Shown: positions 52,501 to 60,887, counted from the first letter of the stretch. The stretch: DNA of 64,000 bases from Amycolatopsis keratiniphila subsp. keratiniphila (GCF_001620365.2 NZ_LQMT02000039.1:191567-255566), one strand, 5' to 3'. Translations and numbers: made by a program. Notes: generated by a model from the letters alone, not told the origin.

Positions 52501-53382
52501 ATGGACGAATTCAGGTTCGAGCAGGACTTGGTGCGGGCTCTGCTGCGGGAACAGCATCCGGATCTCGCGGAGCTCGAACTCCGCGACGTCGAAGGCGGCT
52601 GGGACAACCAGCAGTGGCGCCTCGGATCGGAGCTGGCCGTGCGCCTGCCGCGCACCGAACGCGCGCCGGAGTTGTTGCGCGGCGAGCAGAAATGGCTTCC
52701 CGTGCTGGCCGGGTGCCTGCCGCTGCCCACTCCCGTGCCGGTCCGGATCGGTGAGCCTTCGGCCCTGTTCGAGCACACCTGGACGGTCACGCGCTGGGTC
52801 GAGGGCGAGCCTTCGGATCGTGCGCCGATCACCCGTCCGGACGCCGCCGGGACACTCGCGGGTTTTCTCGCGGCACTGCATCGGGAGGCGCCCGCGGATG
52901 CCCCCGTCAGCTCGACGCGCGGCATCCCGCTCGCCGACCTGCGCGACGGTTTCGACCAGGGGCTGGAGTTCATCGAGGGCGACGCGAACACCGACTCCGC
53001 ACGGGAGATCTGGGACAAGGCCCTCGCGGCGCCCACGTGGGACGGGGCGCCGATCTGGCTGCACGGCGACCTTCATGCCGCGAACGTGATCGTGCGGGAC
53101 GGAACACTCGCCGGGGTGATCGATTTCGGCGACCTGTGCGCGGGCGATCCCGCGACCGACCTGTCGGCTGCCTGGCTCCTGCTGCCCGAAGGCACGGCGG
53201 GCGGGTTCTTCGAGGCCTACGCGGTCGCGGACGAGGCCACCATCGCGCGGGCCCGCGGCTGGGCCGTCCTGCGCGCGTTGCACCTGATCGGCATCGGTCG
53301 CAACGGCAGGCTCGGCCGTCCCGGCGGAAAGCCGACCTGGGAGCCGGCGGCCAGGGCCGCCCTCGAACGCGCGTCAGCCTGA
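52501..53382 (+). CDS. Aminoglycoside phosphotransferase-like kinase
   Basis: 293 residues from ATG 52501, chosen because GGGAG lies eight bases upstream; ATG 52486 is also in frame. APH/choline-kinase fold: Brenner motif WLHGDLHAANVIV with catalytic Asp, and VIDFGDLCAGDPATDLSAAW as the metal-binding DFG-like motif. N-lobe AVRLPRTERAPELLRGEQKW. Such actinobacterial proteins phosphorylate aminoglycosides, macrolides or cellular metabolites; actual resistance is not shown. Confidence 0.92.
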   Translation: MDEFRFEQDLVRALLREQHPDLAELELRDVEGGWDNQQWRLGSELAVRLPRTERAPELLRGEQKWLPVLAGCLPLPTPVPVRIGEPSALFEHTWTVTRWVEGEPSDRAPITRPDAAGTLAGFLAALHREAPADAPVSSTRGIPLADLRDGFDQGLEFIEGDANTDSAREIWDKALAAPTWDGAPIWLHGDLHAANVIVRDGTLAGVIDFGDLCAGDPATDLSAAWLLLPEGTAGGFFEAYAVADEATIARARGWAVLRALHLIGIGRNGRLGRPGGKPTWEPAARAALERASA

Positions 53383-54054
53383 GACGCGGGCCTCGATGCC
53401 GTCGAGGAGGAAATCAAGGCCCATCCGGAAGGTCTCGTCGGCGTCGAGGTGGACGGCGTCGCGGACGACCGTGGCCAGCGAGGGGAGATTCCCGCCGGCG
53501 AACGCGCGCGTCAGATAGGGCCCGAGCGTGGTCTGCCACCGCTGCTCGTCCAGCCCGGTGGCCCGTTCCGCGCGCCGCTCGGCGATCTCCCGGCGGACCG
53601 CACCGATCGTGTACGCGTTGACCGCCGAGACCACCGGCATCGCGGAATCCACGCCGACGTCGCCCAGCGCCGACATGACGGCCTCGGCGGTGGCCAGCGC
53701 GTGCGGGCCCAGCTGGGGCCTGCCGCCGAGGAGATCGGCGAGCCATTCGTGCCGGTGGACGGCGCGGCGCATCGCGTCGGCGAGCGACCGCAGCACTTCC
53801 CGCCAGCCGTCCCCGGCCGGCCGGATCTCGGCGTGGGCGGCGTCGACCATCAGGTCGAGCAGCTCCTCCTTGTTCTCGATGTAGCCGTACAGCCGCATCG
53901 GGCCGACGTCCAGCGCGGTCGCCATCTTGCGCAGGGACACCGCGTCCAGGCCGTCCGCGTCGGCGAGCCGGATCGCCGCCCGCACGATCAGCTCCCGGCT
54001 CAACGGGGCCAGAGCAGGCCGTTCCGGCGGCTCCGGCCGCTCCCACACCACCAT
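53374..54054 (-). CDS. TetR-family repressor (TetR_C class) beside FAD monooxygenase
   Basis: 226 residues from ATG 54054; the longer frame beyond 54054 runs across the operator and neighbour and is not real. HTH at 20-60 (IVRAAIRLADADGLDAVSLR, ATALDVGPMRLYGYIENKEE) with a TetR C-terminal domain typical of tetracycline-type repressors. It diverges from the FAD monooxygenase gene over two ATACAGTGTAT operators. It overlaps the APH-like gene by nine bases at the 3' end. Probably represses itself and the monooxygenase. Confidence 0.92.
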   Translation of the reverse strand: MVVWERPEPPERPALAPLSRELIVRAAIRLADADGLDAVSLRKMATALDVGPMRLYGYIENKEELLDLMVDAAHAEIRPAGDGWREVLRSLADAMRRAVHRHEWLADLLGGRPQLGPHALATAEAVMSALGDVGVDSAMPVVSAVNAYTIGAVRREIAERRAERATGLDEQRWQTTLGPYLTRAFAGGNLPSLATVVRDAVHLDADETFRMGLDFLLDGIEARVSG

Positions 54055-54081
54055 GGCGGTGACAATACATCGCATCGCTCG

Positions 54082-54109
54082 ATACAGTGTATTGACCAAT
54101 ACAGTGTAT
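54082..54109. promoter_or_regulatory. Tandem TetR operators
   Basis: Two copies of the 11-bp palindrome ATACAGTGTAT, at 54082-54092 and 54099-54109, 17 bp centre to centre. Their flanks make a larger imperfect inverted repeat with only one mismatch. The sites lie between the divergent tetR-type and FAD monooxygenase genes. Confidence 0.85.
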
Positions 54110-54124
54110 CGAGAGGTGTGAATC

Positions 54125-55240
54125 ATGACCATCGCCATCGTCGGAGCGGGCCTCGGCGGCCTGGCCCTCGCCCGTGTCCTGCACGGCCACGGCATCGAGG
54201 CCGTCGTGTACGAGCGGGAGACGTCACGTGACGCCCGTGGCCAGGGCGGCATGCTCGACATCCACGCCGACACCGGGCAGCGGGCGCTCCGCGAAGCAGG
54301 CCTGATCGACCGGTTCTCCGAGATCGCCCGCGGCGAGGGCCAGGACATGCGGCTTCTGGAACCGGACGGCACCCTGCTGCTGCAGGAAGACACGCCGGAC
54401 GACGCGCCTTTCGAGCGACCCGAGGTCGATCGGGCCGATCTGCGTGACCTGCTGCTGGATTCGCTCCCCGAGCACACGGTGCGCTGGGGACACGCGTTCG
54501 AATCGGCCGGGGACGGCGTCTTGCGCTTCGCGAATGGGCACAGCGCGACGTACGACCTCCTGGTCGGTGCCGATGGCGCCAACTCTCGCGTGCGTGCCTT
54601 GGTCACCGACGCCCGCCCGGCGCATCTCGGCCACAACCTGGTGGAACTCCGCATCCCCGACATCGACCGCACCCATCCCGGCCTCGCGGCGATGGTCGGA
54701 CGCGGCACCTACTGGGTGCTCGGCGACGGGAAATCCCTCGCCGCGCAGCGCAACGGCGACGGCACCGTTCGCGTCGGCCTCAGCTTCTACAACACCGCCG
54801 AGGACTGGTTCGCCACCGGCGGGATGCCGCTCGACGATCCGGCCGCCGCCCGGAAGTGGCTGATCGGGCGGCTCGACGGCTGGGACACGCGGTTCACCTC
54901 GCTGATCGAAGCCTGTGACGACGTGGTCGTGCCACGGCCGGTCACCGCCCTCCCCGTGGGCCTGACCTGGCCATCGGCACCGGACGTCACCCTGCTCGGC
55001 GATGCCGCGCATCTGATGCCGGCGGTGGGCGAAGGTGCCAACATGGCCCTGCTCGACGGCGCCCTCCTCGGCCTCGCGCTGGCCGGGCAGCCGGGCGATT
55101 TCCCCGCCGCCGTCAAGGAGTACGAACGGGAGATGTTCGACCGCACCAGTGCCGCCGCCCGGATGTCCGAGCGGGTCCACGAACTCCTGACGGCTCCGGA
55201 CGCTTCCCGGAAAATGCTCGCGTTCTTCCAGCGAGACTGA
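54125..55240 (+). CDS. FAD-dependent monooxygenase, TetX-like
   Basis: 371 residues from ATG 54125 (GAGAGG upstream). Group A flavin monooxygenase: Rossmann GAGLGGLALARVL at 7-19, the DG motif in LLVGADGANSRVRALV, and the GD motif in TLLGDAAHLMPAVGEGANMA. The spacing and the TetR-type repressor next door resemble tet(X)-like antibiotic-inactivating oxygenases, but natural-product tailoring is equally possible. Probably induced when a ligand releases the repressor from the tandem operators. Confidence 0.9.
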   Translation: MTIAIVGAGLGGLALARVLHGHGIEAVVYERETSRDARGQGGMLDIHADTGQRALREAGLIDRFSEIARGEGQDMRLLEPDGTLLLQEDTPDDAPFERPEVDRADLRDLLLDSLPEHTVRWGHAFESAGDGVLRFANGHSATYDLLVGADGANSRVRALVTDARPAHLGHNLVELRIPDIDRTHPGLAAMVGRGTYWVLGDGKSLAAQRNGDGTVRVGLSFYNTAEDWFATGGMPLDDPAAARKWLIGRLDGWDTRFTSLIEACDDVVVPRPVTALPVGLTWPSAPDVTLLGDAAHLMPAVGEGANMALLDGALLGLALAGQPGDFPAAVKEYEREMFDRTSAAARMSERVHELLTAPDASRKMLAFFQRD

Positions 55241-55249
55241 GGCTAAGGT

Positions 55250-55280
55250 GCTATGAACGAAAACTGATTTCGTTCATAGC
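55250..55280. promoter_or_regulatory. Perfect palindromic operator upstream of TetR-hydrolase operon
   Basis: GCTATGAACGAAA-actga-TTTCGTTCATAGC, 13-bp perfect arms with a five-base spacer, ending 14 bases before the TetR gene start. The length and position fit an autoregulatory TetR operator. As RNA it would also form a hairpin after the monooxygenase stop, but no U-run follows. Confidence 0.85.
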
Positions 55281-55294
55281 CCACGGGGAGCCGG

Positions 55295-55891
55295 ATGCCG
55301 AGCCCGTTCAGTGCCGAGGACCGCGCCAGGATCACCGAGCGGCTCCTGGACGCCGGACGTGCCCTCTTCGCCACGCAGGGCCTGCGCAAGACCTCTCTGG
55401 ACGACCTCGTGACCCCGGCCGGGATCGCCAAAAGCAGCTTCTACGCCTTCTTCGACTCGAAGGAGGCGCTGTACCTGGAGCTTGTGCTGCGCCAGGCCCC
55501 CGAGCTGCACGAACAGCTGGCCACGGTGACGAAGGAGGCCGAAAACGCGCGCGAGGCCCTCGGCGGTTTCCTGCGTGCCACGGTACGGATCTTGGCGGAG
55601 AACCCGCTCTACCACCGGCTGATCACCCATCCCGAGGAGATGCGGGCGGTGGCGCGGCGGATGGGTCCCGAGGAGATGGCCAGAGCCGAGCAGGTCCTGC
55701 CGCTGCCCGGATTCCTGGCGGCGGCCAGAGCAAAGGGTCAGCTCGTCGACGCCGACGACGACGAGCTGACCGGGGTGCTCCAAGCCGTGTTGCTGCTTCC
55801 CATGCACCGGCAGGACATCGGCGAGCAGCGCTACCCCGCCGTACTCGACCGGCTCATCGACATCGTCGCGGCGGGACTGATCAAGGAGTGA
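55295..55891 (+). CDS. TetR/AcrR-family regulator
   Basis: 198 residues from ATG 55295 (GGGGAGCC upstream). HTH at 25-55 (TSLDDLVTPAGIAKSSFYAF, FDSKEALYLELVL), the rest helical. It is co-transcribed with the alpha/beta hydrolase gene that begins two bases after its stop. It likely represses this operon through the palindrome at 55,250; the ligand may be the hydrolase's substrate. Confidence 0.92.
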   Translation: MPSPFSAEDRARITERLLDAGRALFATQGLRKTSLDDLVTPAGIAKSSFYAFFDSKEALYLELVLRQAPELHEQLATVTKEAENAREALGGFLRATVRILAENPLYHRLITHPEEMRAVARRMGPEEMARAEQVLPLPGFLAAARAKGQLVDADDDELTGVLQAVLLLPMHRQDIGEQRYPAVLDRLIDIVAAGLIKE

Positions 55892-55893
55892 CC

Positions 55894-56673
55894 ATGCGCG
55901 AAGGTGTACTGGCCGGTGGTGCCCCGTACTTCGAGTTCGGCACGGGAAGCCCGCTCGTGGTCTTCCGGACGGTGCTGCCCGACTCGGCCAACCCCACCGG
56001 CGTCGCCCGCTGGGCGGAGGTGCGGTCCCTCAAACCGCTGGCCGCGCGGTTCACCGTGCTGACGGTCGGCAGGCGACCGGGCCTCGAACCCGGCGTCACC
56101 ATGGCCGATCTCGCCGCCCACCACGCCGAAGAGCTGCGGGAACGGTTCGACCGCCCGGTCGACGTGCTCGGCGTGTCCATGGCCGGTTGCCTGGCGCTGC
56201 AGTTCGCCGCCGACCACCCCGGCCTGGTGCGGCGGCTGGTGGTCGGGGCCGCGGGCACCCGGCTCGGCTCGACCGGCCGCCGCGTCCAGCGTGAATACGC
56301 GGATCTTTTGGCCGCCGGACGGCATCGGGCGGCGGCCATGGCGCTGGCGCCCACGGTCGCGGAAACCCGGCCCGGCCGGGCTCTGCTGGCCGGGCTGCTG
56401 GCGCTGACCTCCGGCCGCCCGGCGGACCCGAACGGCATGGTGGCCATGCTGCGGGCGGAAGACGCCTTCGACATCGAAGACCGGCTCGGCGAGATCACCG
56501 CGCCCACCTTGATGATCGCCGGCTCGCGGGACGCCCTCTACCCGCTCGAACTCGCCGAGCGGGTGGCCGACAAGACGCGCCGCGGCGATCTCAAGGTCTA
56601 CCCGGGACGGCGGCACCACACCGTGATGAGCGATCGGCGCTTCACCAAGGACGTCTTCGAGTTCTTGCTTTAG
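55894..56673 (+). CDS. Alpha/beta hydrolase
   Basis: 259 residues from ATG 55894; AAGGAG is six bases upstream, inside the TetR gene's end. GTG 55888 is less likely. The catalytic triad can be read: nucleophile Ser95 in GVSMAG, Asp in AGSRDALYP (about 210) and His in GRRHHTVM (about 240). The first strand lacks the usual HG oxyanion motif and reads VVFRTVLPDSANP. Substrate unknown. Convergent with dnaB, overlapping by four bases. Confidence 0.9.
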   Translation: MREGVLAGGAPYFEFGTGSPLVVFRTVLPDSANPTGVARWAEVRSLKPLAARFTVLTVGRRPGLEPGVTMADLAAHHAEELRERFDRPVDVLGVSMAGCLALQFAADHPGLVRRLVVGAAGTRLGSTGRRVQREYADLLAAGRHRAAAMALAPTVAETRPGRALLAGLLALTSGRPADPNGMVAMLRAEDAFDIEDRLGEITAPTLMIAGSRDALYPLELAERVADKTRRGDLKVYPGRRHHTVMSDRRFTKDVFEFLL

Positions 56674-58079
56674 TCGTGTGACAGGTCGACGAAGCGGCTG
56701 TAGTGCAGCTGGTGCGCCACGGTGATCGTCGCCGTCGGCCCGGCACGGTGCTTCGCGATGATCAGGTCCGCCTCGCCCGCCCGCGGGTCGTCGCGCTCCC
56801 ACGCGTCGGGGCGGTTGACCAGGATGACGAGGTCGGCGTCCTGTTCCAGCGAACCGGACTCACGGAGGTCGGACAGCATCGGGCGTTTGTCGGTCCGCTG
56901 CTCGGGACCACGGTTCAGCTGACTGATCGCGATCACCGGGACCTCGATCTCCTTCGCCAGCAGCTTCATCTGCCGCGAGAACTCCGAGACCTCCTGCTGC
57001 CGCGACTCGACGCGCTTCCCCGAGGTCATCAGCTGGAGATAGTCGAGGACGACGAGTTTGAGGTCGTTGCGCTGCTTGAGCCGCCGGGCCTTCGCGCGGA
57101 TCTCCATCATCGTCATGTTCGGCGAGTCGTCGACGAACAGCGGCGCCTCGGAGACCTCGCTCATCCGGCGCGCGAGCCGCGTCCAGTCGTCGTCGGACAT
57201 CTTGCCACCGCGCATATCCGCCAGGCGGATTCGAGCCTCGGCCGAGAGCATGCGCATGACGATCTCGGTCCTGCTCATTTCCAGCGAGAAGATGACGCTG
57301 GTCAGACCGTGTTTGATGGACGCCGAACGCGCGAAATCGAGTCCCAGCGTCGATTTCCCGACACCGGGCCGGGCCGCGACGATGATCATCTGGCCGGGGT
57401 GCAGGCCGTTGGTCAGATCGTCGAAGTCGGCGAATCCGGTCGGGATGCCCTGCGACTGGCCGCCGCGCGACGCGATCGCGTCGATCTCGTCCATGGTCGG
57501 CTGGAGCAGCTCCTCCAGCGCGACGTAGTCCTCGCTGGTGCGCCGCTCGGTGACGTCGTAGATCGCGGCCTGCGCGCGGTCGACGACCTCGTCGATGTTC
57601 GCGCCGTCGGCCGCTGCCGCGCCGTAGCCGTACTGCACGATCCGGGTGCCCGCCTCGACCAGACGCCGCAGCACCGCCTTCTCGGAGACGATCTCGGCGT
57701 AGTACCCGGCGTTCGCCGCCGTCGGCACCGTCGCGATCAGGGTGTGCAGATACGGGGCGCCGCCGACGCGGCCCAGCTCGCCTCGGCGTTCCAGCTCGGC
57801 GGAGACGGTGATCGGGTCGGCGGGTTCGCCTCGGCCGTAGAGATCGAGGATGACGTCGTAGATCGCTTGATGGGCGGGGCGGTAGAAGTCGTCGGGGCCG
57901 AGGGCTTCGATGACGTCGGCGACCGCGTCCTTCGACAGCAGCATGCCGCCGAGCACGGATTGCTCGGCCGCGATGTCCTGCGGAGGCTGGCGGTCGTACT
58001 CGCCGCCACGCGGACCGGGGTCGCTGGGACCCGGGTCGGACTCCGCGTACATCGGATTGCGGTCGTCGGTCAGCGCCAC
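56670..58079 (-). CDS. dnaB: Replicative DNA helicase DnaB
   Basis: 469 residues from GTG 58079 (GAGGAGGTGG about nine bases upstream); upstream frame to 58244 is not supported. It unwinds DNA at the replication fork as a hexamer. N-terminal domain 35-135 (PPQDIAAEQSVLGGMLLSKD), Walker A RPGVGKSTL near 240, Walker B LVVLDYLQLM, and the RGGQSQGIPTGFADFD linker. No intein interrupts it, unlike many actinobacterial dnaB genes. The upstream intergenic DNA contains a cluster of DnaA-box-like sites. Confidence 0.98.
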   Translation of the reverse strand: MALTDDRNPMYAESDPGPSDPGPRGGEYDRQPPQDIAAEQSVLGGMLLSKDAVADVIEALGPDDFYRPAHQAIYDVILDLYGRGEPADPITVSAELERRGELGRVGGAPYLHTLIATVPTAANAGYYAEIVSEKAVLRRLVEAGTRIVQYGYGAAAADGANIDEVVDRAQAAIYDVTERRTSEDYVALEELLQPTMDEIDAIASRGGQSQGIPTGFADFDDLTNGLHPGQMIIVAARPGVGKSTLGLDFARSASIKHGLTSVIFSLEMSRTEIVMRMLSAEARIRLADMRGGKMSDDDWTRLARRMSEVSEAPLFVDDSPNMTMMEIRAKARRLKQRNDLKLVVLDYLQLMTSGKRVESRQQEVSEFSRQMKLLAKEIEVPVIAISQLNRGPEQRTDKRPMLSDLRESGSLEQDADLVILVNRPDAWERDDPRAGEADLIIAKHRAGPTATITVAHQLHYSRFVDLSHD

Positions 58080-58554
58080 CGCTGCTGCCACCTCCTCAAG
58101 ACATCGAACACGCGTTCGATTATGCCAGAATTTCCCCGGTCGATCCGCCCGTGCCCGTCCGCCCCTCCCGCGGCTTCGGGCCCTCCCCTGTCTTCCCCTT
58201 GCCGGCCGGTCGACCACCACGGTGTGTACCGGCCCGGCGGGCACGCTAGGCCCCCCGAAAGGACGAGCGCAATTTCGCCTGGGGACCGCCCTGTGGACAA
58301 CCTGGGGATGACTGCGGGCATCCCTTCACAGGTGGCCGAAACCCTGTGTACAACTTGTGGGCAACGCTGGGATGGTCTGACAAAAGCGCTGGTCAGCCCC
58401 TGTGGAGAGACTGTGGAGAACTTTATTCACCTCGCGACGGCGTGTCGGGCAAAACTCGTCGTTCGGCGTGTCGCACGCGGGCGCACAGGGGCGCCCTGTG
58501 GATGAATGCTACGGAGGGTAGAGGGGTGACCCGCCGGGCTGAACGGGCCGGAAC
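58080..58554. promoter_or_regulatory. 475-bp intergenic region with DnaA-box-like cluster
   Basis: No gene seen. Between 58292 and 58505 there are six sites close to the actinobacterial DnaA box TTGTCCACA, all on the minus strand: one perfect (58292-58300), three with one mismatch (58345-58353, 58356-58364, 58412-58420) and two with two mismatches (58401-58409, 58497-58505). A TTATTCACC site is at 58423-58431. The cluster lies upstream of dnaB, beyond its promoter zone. No dnaA or dnaN gene is present, so this is not the standard oriC arrangement. Confidence 0.7.
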
Positions 58555-59352
58555 TCAGGACGCGAACAACCTGCCCTGTGCGCTCCGTAGTCGTTCCGCG
58601 AGAACCTGCTGGTCGGCGGGTGTGAAGGCGATCCTCGGCTCGCCACTTCCCGGTACCTCTTCGGTCAGCCACCGGCCCTCGGTCGTATCGATGTAGTTCA
58701 CCGGGCGTTCGATCCGCTGCCGCGCGCCGCTCCGGCCGCGGGCCGCGACGTAGAGGCTTCCGCTCCCCAAACGGCGTAACGCGAGGATACGGCGAAGCTC
58801 GTCGGCTTCCTGGCTCCCGGTGCTCTGCCGCCCGCTGCGAAGCACCTCGAAGCCCTCGTCCTGCGCCGTCGACGACGAGCGCGGAGCCTCGACCTGACTC
58901 TTCGGCACGGCGAGCGGACGGCCGCGTCCCGGCGCGAGCTTCGGGATCTGGTCGAGGAACTCGGTGAGCAGCTCTTCCGGCCGCGCGGAGGCCAGCGCGA
59001 CACCGTCGTGCTCGCTGTGCCGGGCGAGCACGAAACCCTCGCCGCCGGCGCTCCCCGCGAGCAGGCTGAAGCTCAGCGCCTTGCCCTCGAACCCGCCGTC
59101 GACCCAGCCGTAGTACTCCAGCGACGGCCTGGCGATCGCTTCGAGGGTCGCCTTGAAACCGGGGTGCAGTCCTCGTGCGCCGAAGAGGCCCTGGCTTGCC
59201 AGTTCCTCATTGGTCCGCTCGTCCTCGGCCCGCTGCGCGTCCTCGTCGTACCAGGTCGGGGTCTCCGACAGGATCGTGTGCGGTTCGCCGCCTCGGCGGC
59301 GGATCAGCGTGATGAGGGTGCCGGTCGTGATCGTGACCTGTTTGTCCAGCAC
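58555..59352 (-). CDS. ESX secretion-associated protein EspG, second copy
   Basis: 265 residues from GTG 59352 (GGGGGCAG upstream). EspG fold by order: an N-terminal strand-helix (VTITTGTLITLIRRRGGEPH), mid WVDGGFEGKALSFSLLAG and FVLARHSEHDGVALASARPE, C-terminal VNYIDTTEGRWLTEEVPG. Its client should be the PPE-like protein encoded at 59,544, separated by 190 bp holding two hairpins. It is the distal gene of the third T7SS module, between dnaB and rplI. Confidence 0.85.
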   Translation of the reverse strand: MLDKQVTITTGTLITLIRRRGGEPHTILSETPTWYDEDAQRAEDERTNEELASQGLFGARGLHPGFKATLEAIARPSLEYYGWVDGGFEGKALSFSLLAGSAGGEGFVLARHSEHDGVALASARPEELLTEFLDQIPKLAPGRGRPLAVPKSQVEAPRSSSTAQDEGFEVLRSGRQSTGSQEADELRRILALRRLGSGSLYVAARGRSGARQRIERPVNYIDTTEGRWLTEEVPGSGEPRIAFTPADQQVLAERLRSAQGRLFAS

Positions 59353-59400
59353 CGGAACTGCCCCCTAGTCGTTCTGTTCGTCCAGCCCGGAACAAGACAA

Positions 59401-59437
59401 GCCGGGCGCGCGGCCCCAATCTTGGCACGCGCCCGGC
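59401..59437 (-). other. Hairpin 1 upstream of the distal EspG gene
   Basis: GCCGGGCGCG / CGCGCCCGGC, a perfect 10-bp stem with a 17-nt loop. It is the nearer of two hairpins in the gap between the PPE-like and EspG genes. No U-run follows on the minus strand, so it may be a processing or attenuation element rather than a full terminator. Confidence 0.6.
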
Positions 59438-59464
59438 CTGCTCGTGATAGCTAGTCCTTCATCG

Positions 59465-59500
59465 GTGAACCCGCGACCGCGATCGAAGAGGCGGGTTCAC
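59465..59500 (-). other. Hairpin 2 upstream of the distal EspG gene
   Basis: GTGAACCCGC / GCGGGTTCAC, a perfect 10-bp stem with a 16-nt loop. Its outer arms match the GTGAACCC / GGGTTCAC hairpin at 2982-3014 in the toxin operon, which suggests a recurring element in these accessory units. Confidence 0.6.
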
Positions 59501-59543
59501 TTCTGTGCCGTATTCCGCCATAGCGCCGGCTCCGCCCCGACAC

Positions 59544-60884
59544 TTATTCGCCGATCACCGGCGGTGCGGTGAGTTCGTCGGTTCCGAAGATCTCGTTGGG
59601 GTCGTCGCCGACCAGGAACTTGGCGCTGCGCTCCTCGTCTTCACCGCCCTTACCCCGGGCGCCACCGGCTCCCATACCGCCCATGCCGCCCATCATTCCG
59701 CCCGCGCCGCGGCCCGCTCCGGAACCGGCGCCACCGGCGCCGCCGCCCACGCCGGCGCCACCCATCGCACCCGCGTTGCCGGGCAGGGCCGCGCCACTTC
59801 CGCCACCGGGACCGAAGCCGCCACCGGGACCGAAGCCACCGTCCGGGCCGAAGCCGCCCGCACCGGGGATGTCGGTGCCGCCGAAGCCACCGCCACCGCC
59901 GCCTCCGCCGCCACCCGGGCCGAAGCCGCCGGCGCCGGGGATCTTCGGCGGGGTGTAGCCGGACGCGTTCGTCCCGTCGTCCCAGGACGGCGGCTTGTAG
60001 TTGCTGCCGGGGATGTTCGGGTTGTACTGCCCGCCGGGCAGGTTCGAACCCGGCAGGTTCGAGCCGGGAAGGTTCGACCCCGGCAGGTTGCTGCCCGGAA
60101 GGTTCGAGCCGGGCGTGCCGATACCCGGCATGTTCGAACCGGGGATGTTCGGTGTGCCCGAACCGGGGATGCTCGGCATCGAACCGGGCGGCGTCGAGAT
60201 GCCCGGCATGCCGTTGTGGCCGTTCCGGTCGCCCTGGCCGCCGCCGTCCTTGTCCTTGCCGTCTTTGTCCTTGCCGCCGCCGTTGACGTCGACGTTGGTG
60301 TTCTGCCCCTCCAGCTTGTTGTAGGTGGGCAGCTTCTTGCCGTTCTCGGAACTGGCCTTGAAGTACTCGTTGAACGCGTCGACGTTCGCTTGACCCTTTT
60401 GGTTGTAGTCCCGGATCGCGCGGTCGGTGTCGGTGGTCCACGGGGTGATGGAGTTGAGCAGGTTGTTCTTCGGCGGGTCCTTCGGGACCTGCTGCACCTT
60501 CGCCTTCACCGTGGTGAAGGCGGTGTTCTGCTCGCCGAGGTACTTGTCGGAGTCCACCAGCTTCTTGCCGGAGTCCTCCATCCACGCCCGCAGCGGATGC
60601 GCGCCCGACTGCTGCGCGGCCTCGGCGCTCTTACCGGTCCAGGCGGCGTCCATCTCCTTCGACAGGTTGTCGATGGTGGTCAGCCTGTCCTGGTAGCCGG
60701 CCTTGAGCCGGGTCGCGGCGGCCTGGCCCTCCTGGATCGACCCGGTACCCGGACCGGTGACGATCTTCTCCCAGATGTGGTAGCAGTCGATCTTGCGATC
60801 GCCGCCGGACGCTTCGAAGTCGCCGGATTTCGTGGTCGCCAGGTTGTAGGCCGAATACCCGGCGATGATCGGCAGCAGGAACAC
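59544..60884 (-). CDS. PPE/WXG-like T7SS substrate, second copy
   Basis: 446 residues from GTG 60884, three bases after the lipoprotein's stop. The N-terminal domain is helical: GPGTGSIQEGQAAATRL, AAWTGKSAEAAQQSG (WxG turn) and YNQKGQANVDAFNEYF. A basic Lys/Asp linker and five NLPGS repeats lead into a Gly-rich tail ending in EIFG...PPVIGE. The same motifs occur in the 26,474-27,844 protein, so they are paralogous substrates. Expected to pair with EspG (58,555) for export. Confidence 0.85.
   Translation of the reverse strand: MFLLPIIAGYSAYNLATTKSGDFEASGGDRKIDCYHIWEKIVTGPGTGSIQEGQAAATRLKAGYQDRLTTIDNLSKEMDAAWTGKSAEAAQQSGAHPLRAWMEDSGKKLVDSDKYLGEQNTAFTTVKAKVQQVPKDPPKNNLLNSITPWTTDTDRAIRDYNQKGQANVDAFNEYFKASSENGKKLPTYNKLEGQNTNVDVNGGGKDKDGKDKDGGGQGDRNGHNGMPGISTPPGSMPSIPGSGTPNIPGSNMPGIGTPGSNLPGSNLPGSNLPGSNLPGSNLPGGQYNPNIPGSNYKPPSWDDGTNASGYTPPKIPGAGGFGPGGGGGGGGGGFGGTDIPGAGGFGPDGGFGPGGGFGPGGGSGAALPGNAGAMGGAGVGGGAGGAGSGAGRGAGGMMGGMGGMGAGGARGKGGEDEERSAKFLVGDDPNEIFGTDELTAPPVIGE
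60033..60110 (-). repeat. 15-bp tandem repeats encoding NLPGS
   Basis: Five consecutive NLPG(S) pentapeptide units in the linker of the PPE-like protein, encoded by nearly identical 15-bp repeats (GGCAGGTTCGAACCC and variants on the plus strand). Likely length-variable by slippage. Confidence 0.9.
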
Positions 60885-60887
60885 GTG

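Noticed and set aside
55250..55280. Intrinsic terminator for the FAD monooxygenase gene
   Set aside because: The hairpin could form but no U-run follows, and its 13-bp perfect arms next to a TetR start fit an operator better.
56670..58079. Intein in dnaB
   Set aside because: The reading frame continues from Walker A through Walker B with normal spacing and length of 469 residues; no insertion present.
58080..58554. Calling the DnaA-box cluster the chromosomal oriC
   Set aside because: dnaA, dnaN and gyrB are not adjacent, and almost all boxes have one orientation; only a regulatory or secondary cluster can be supported.
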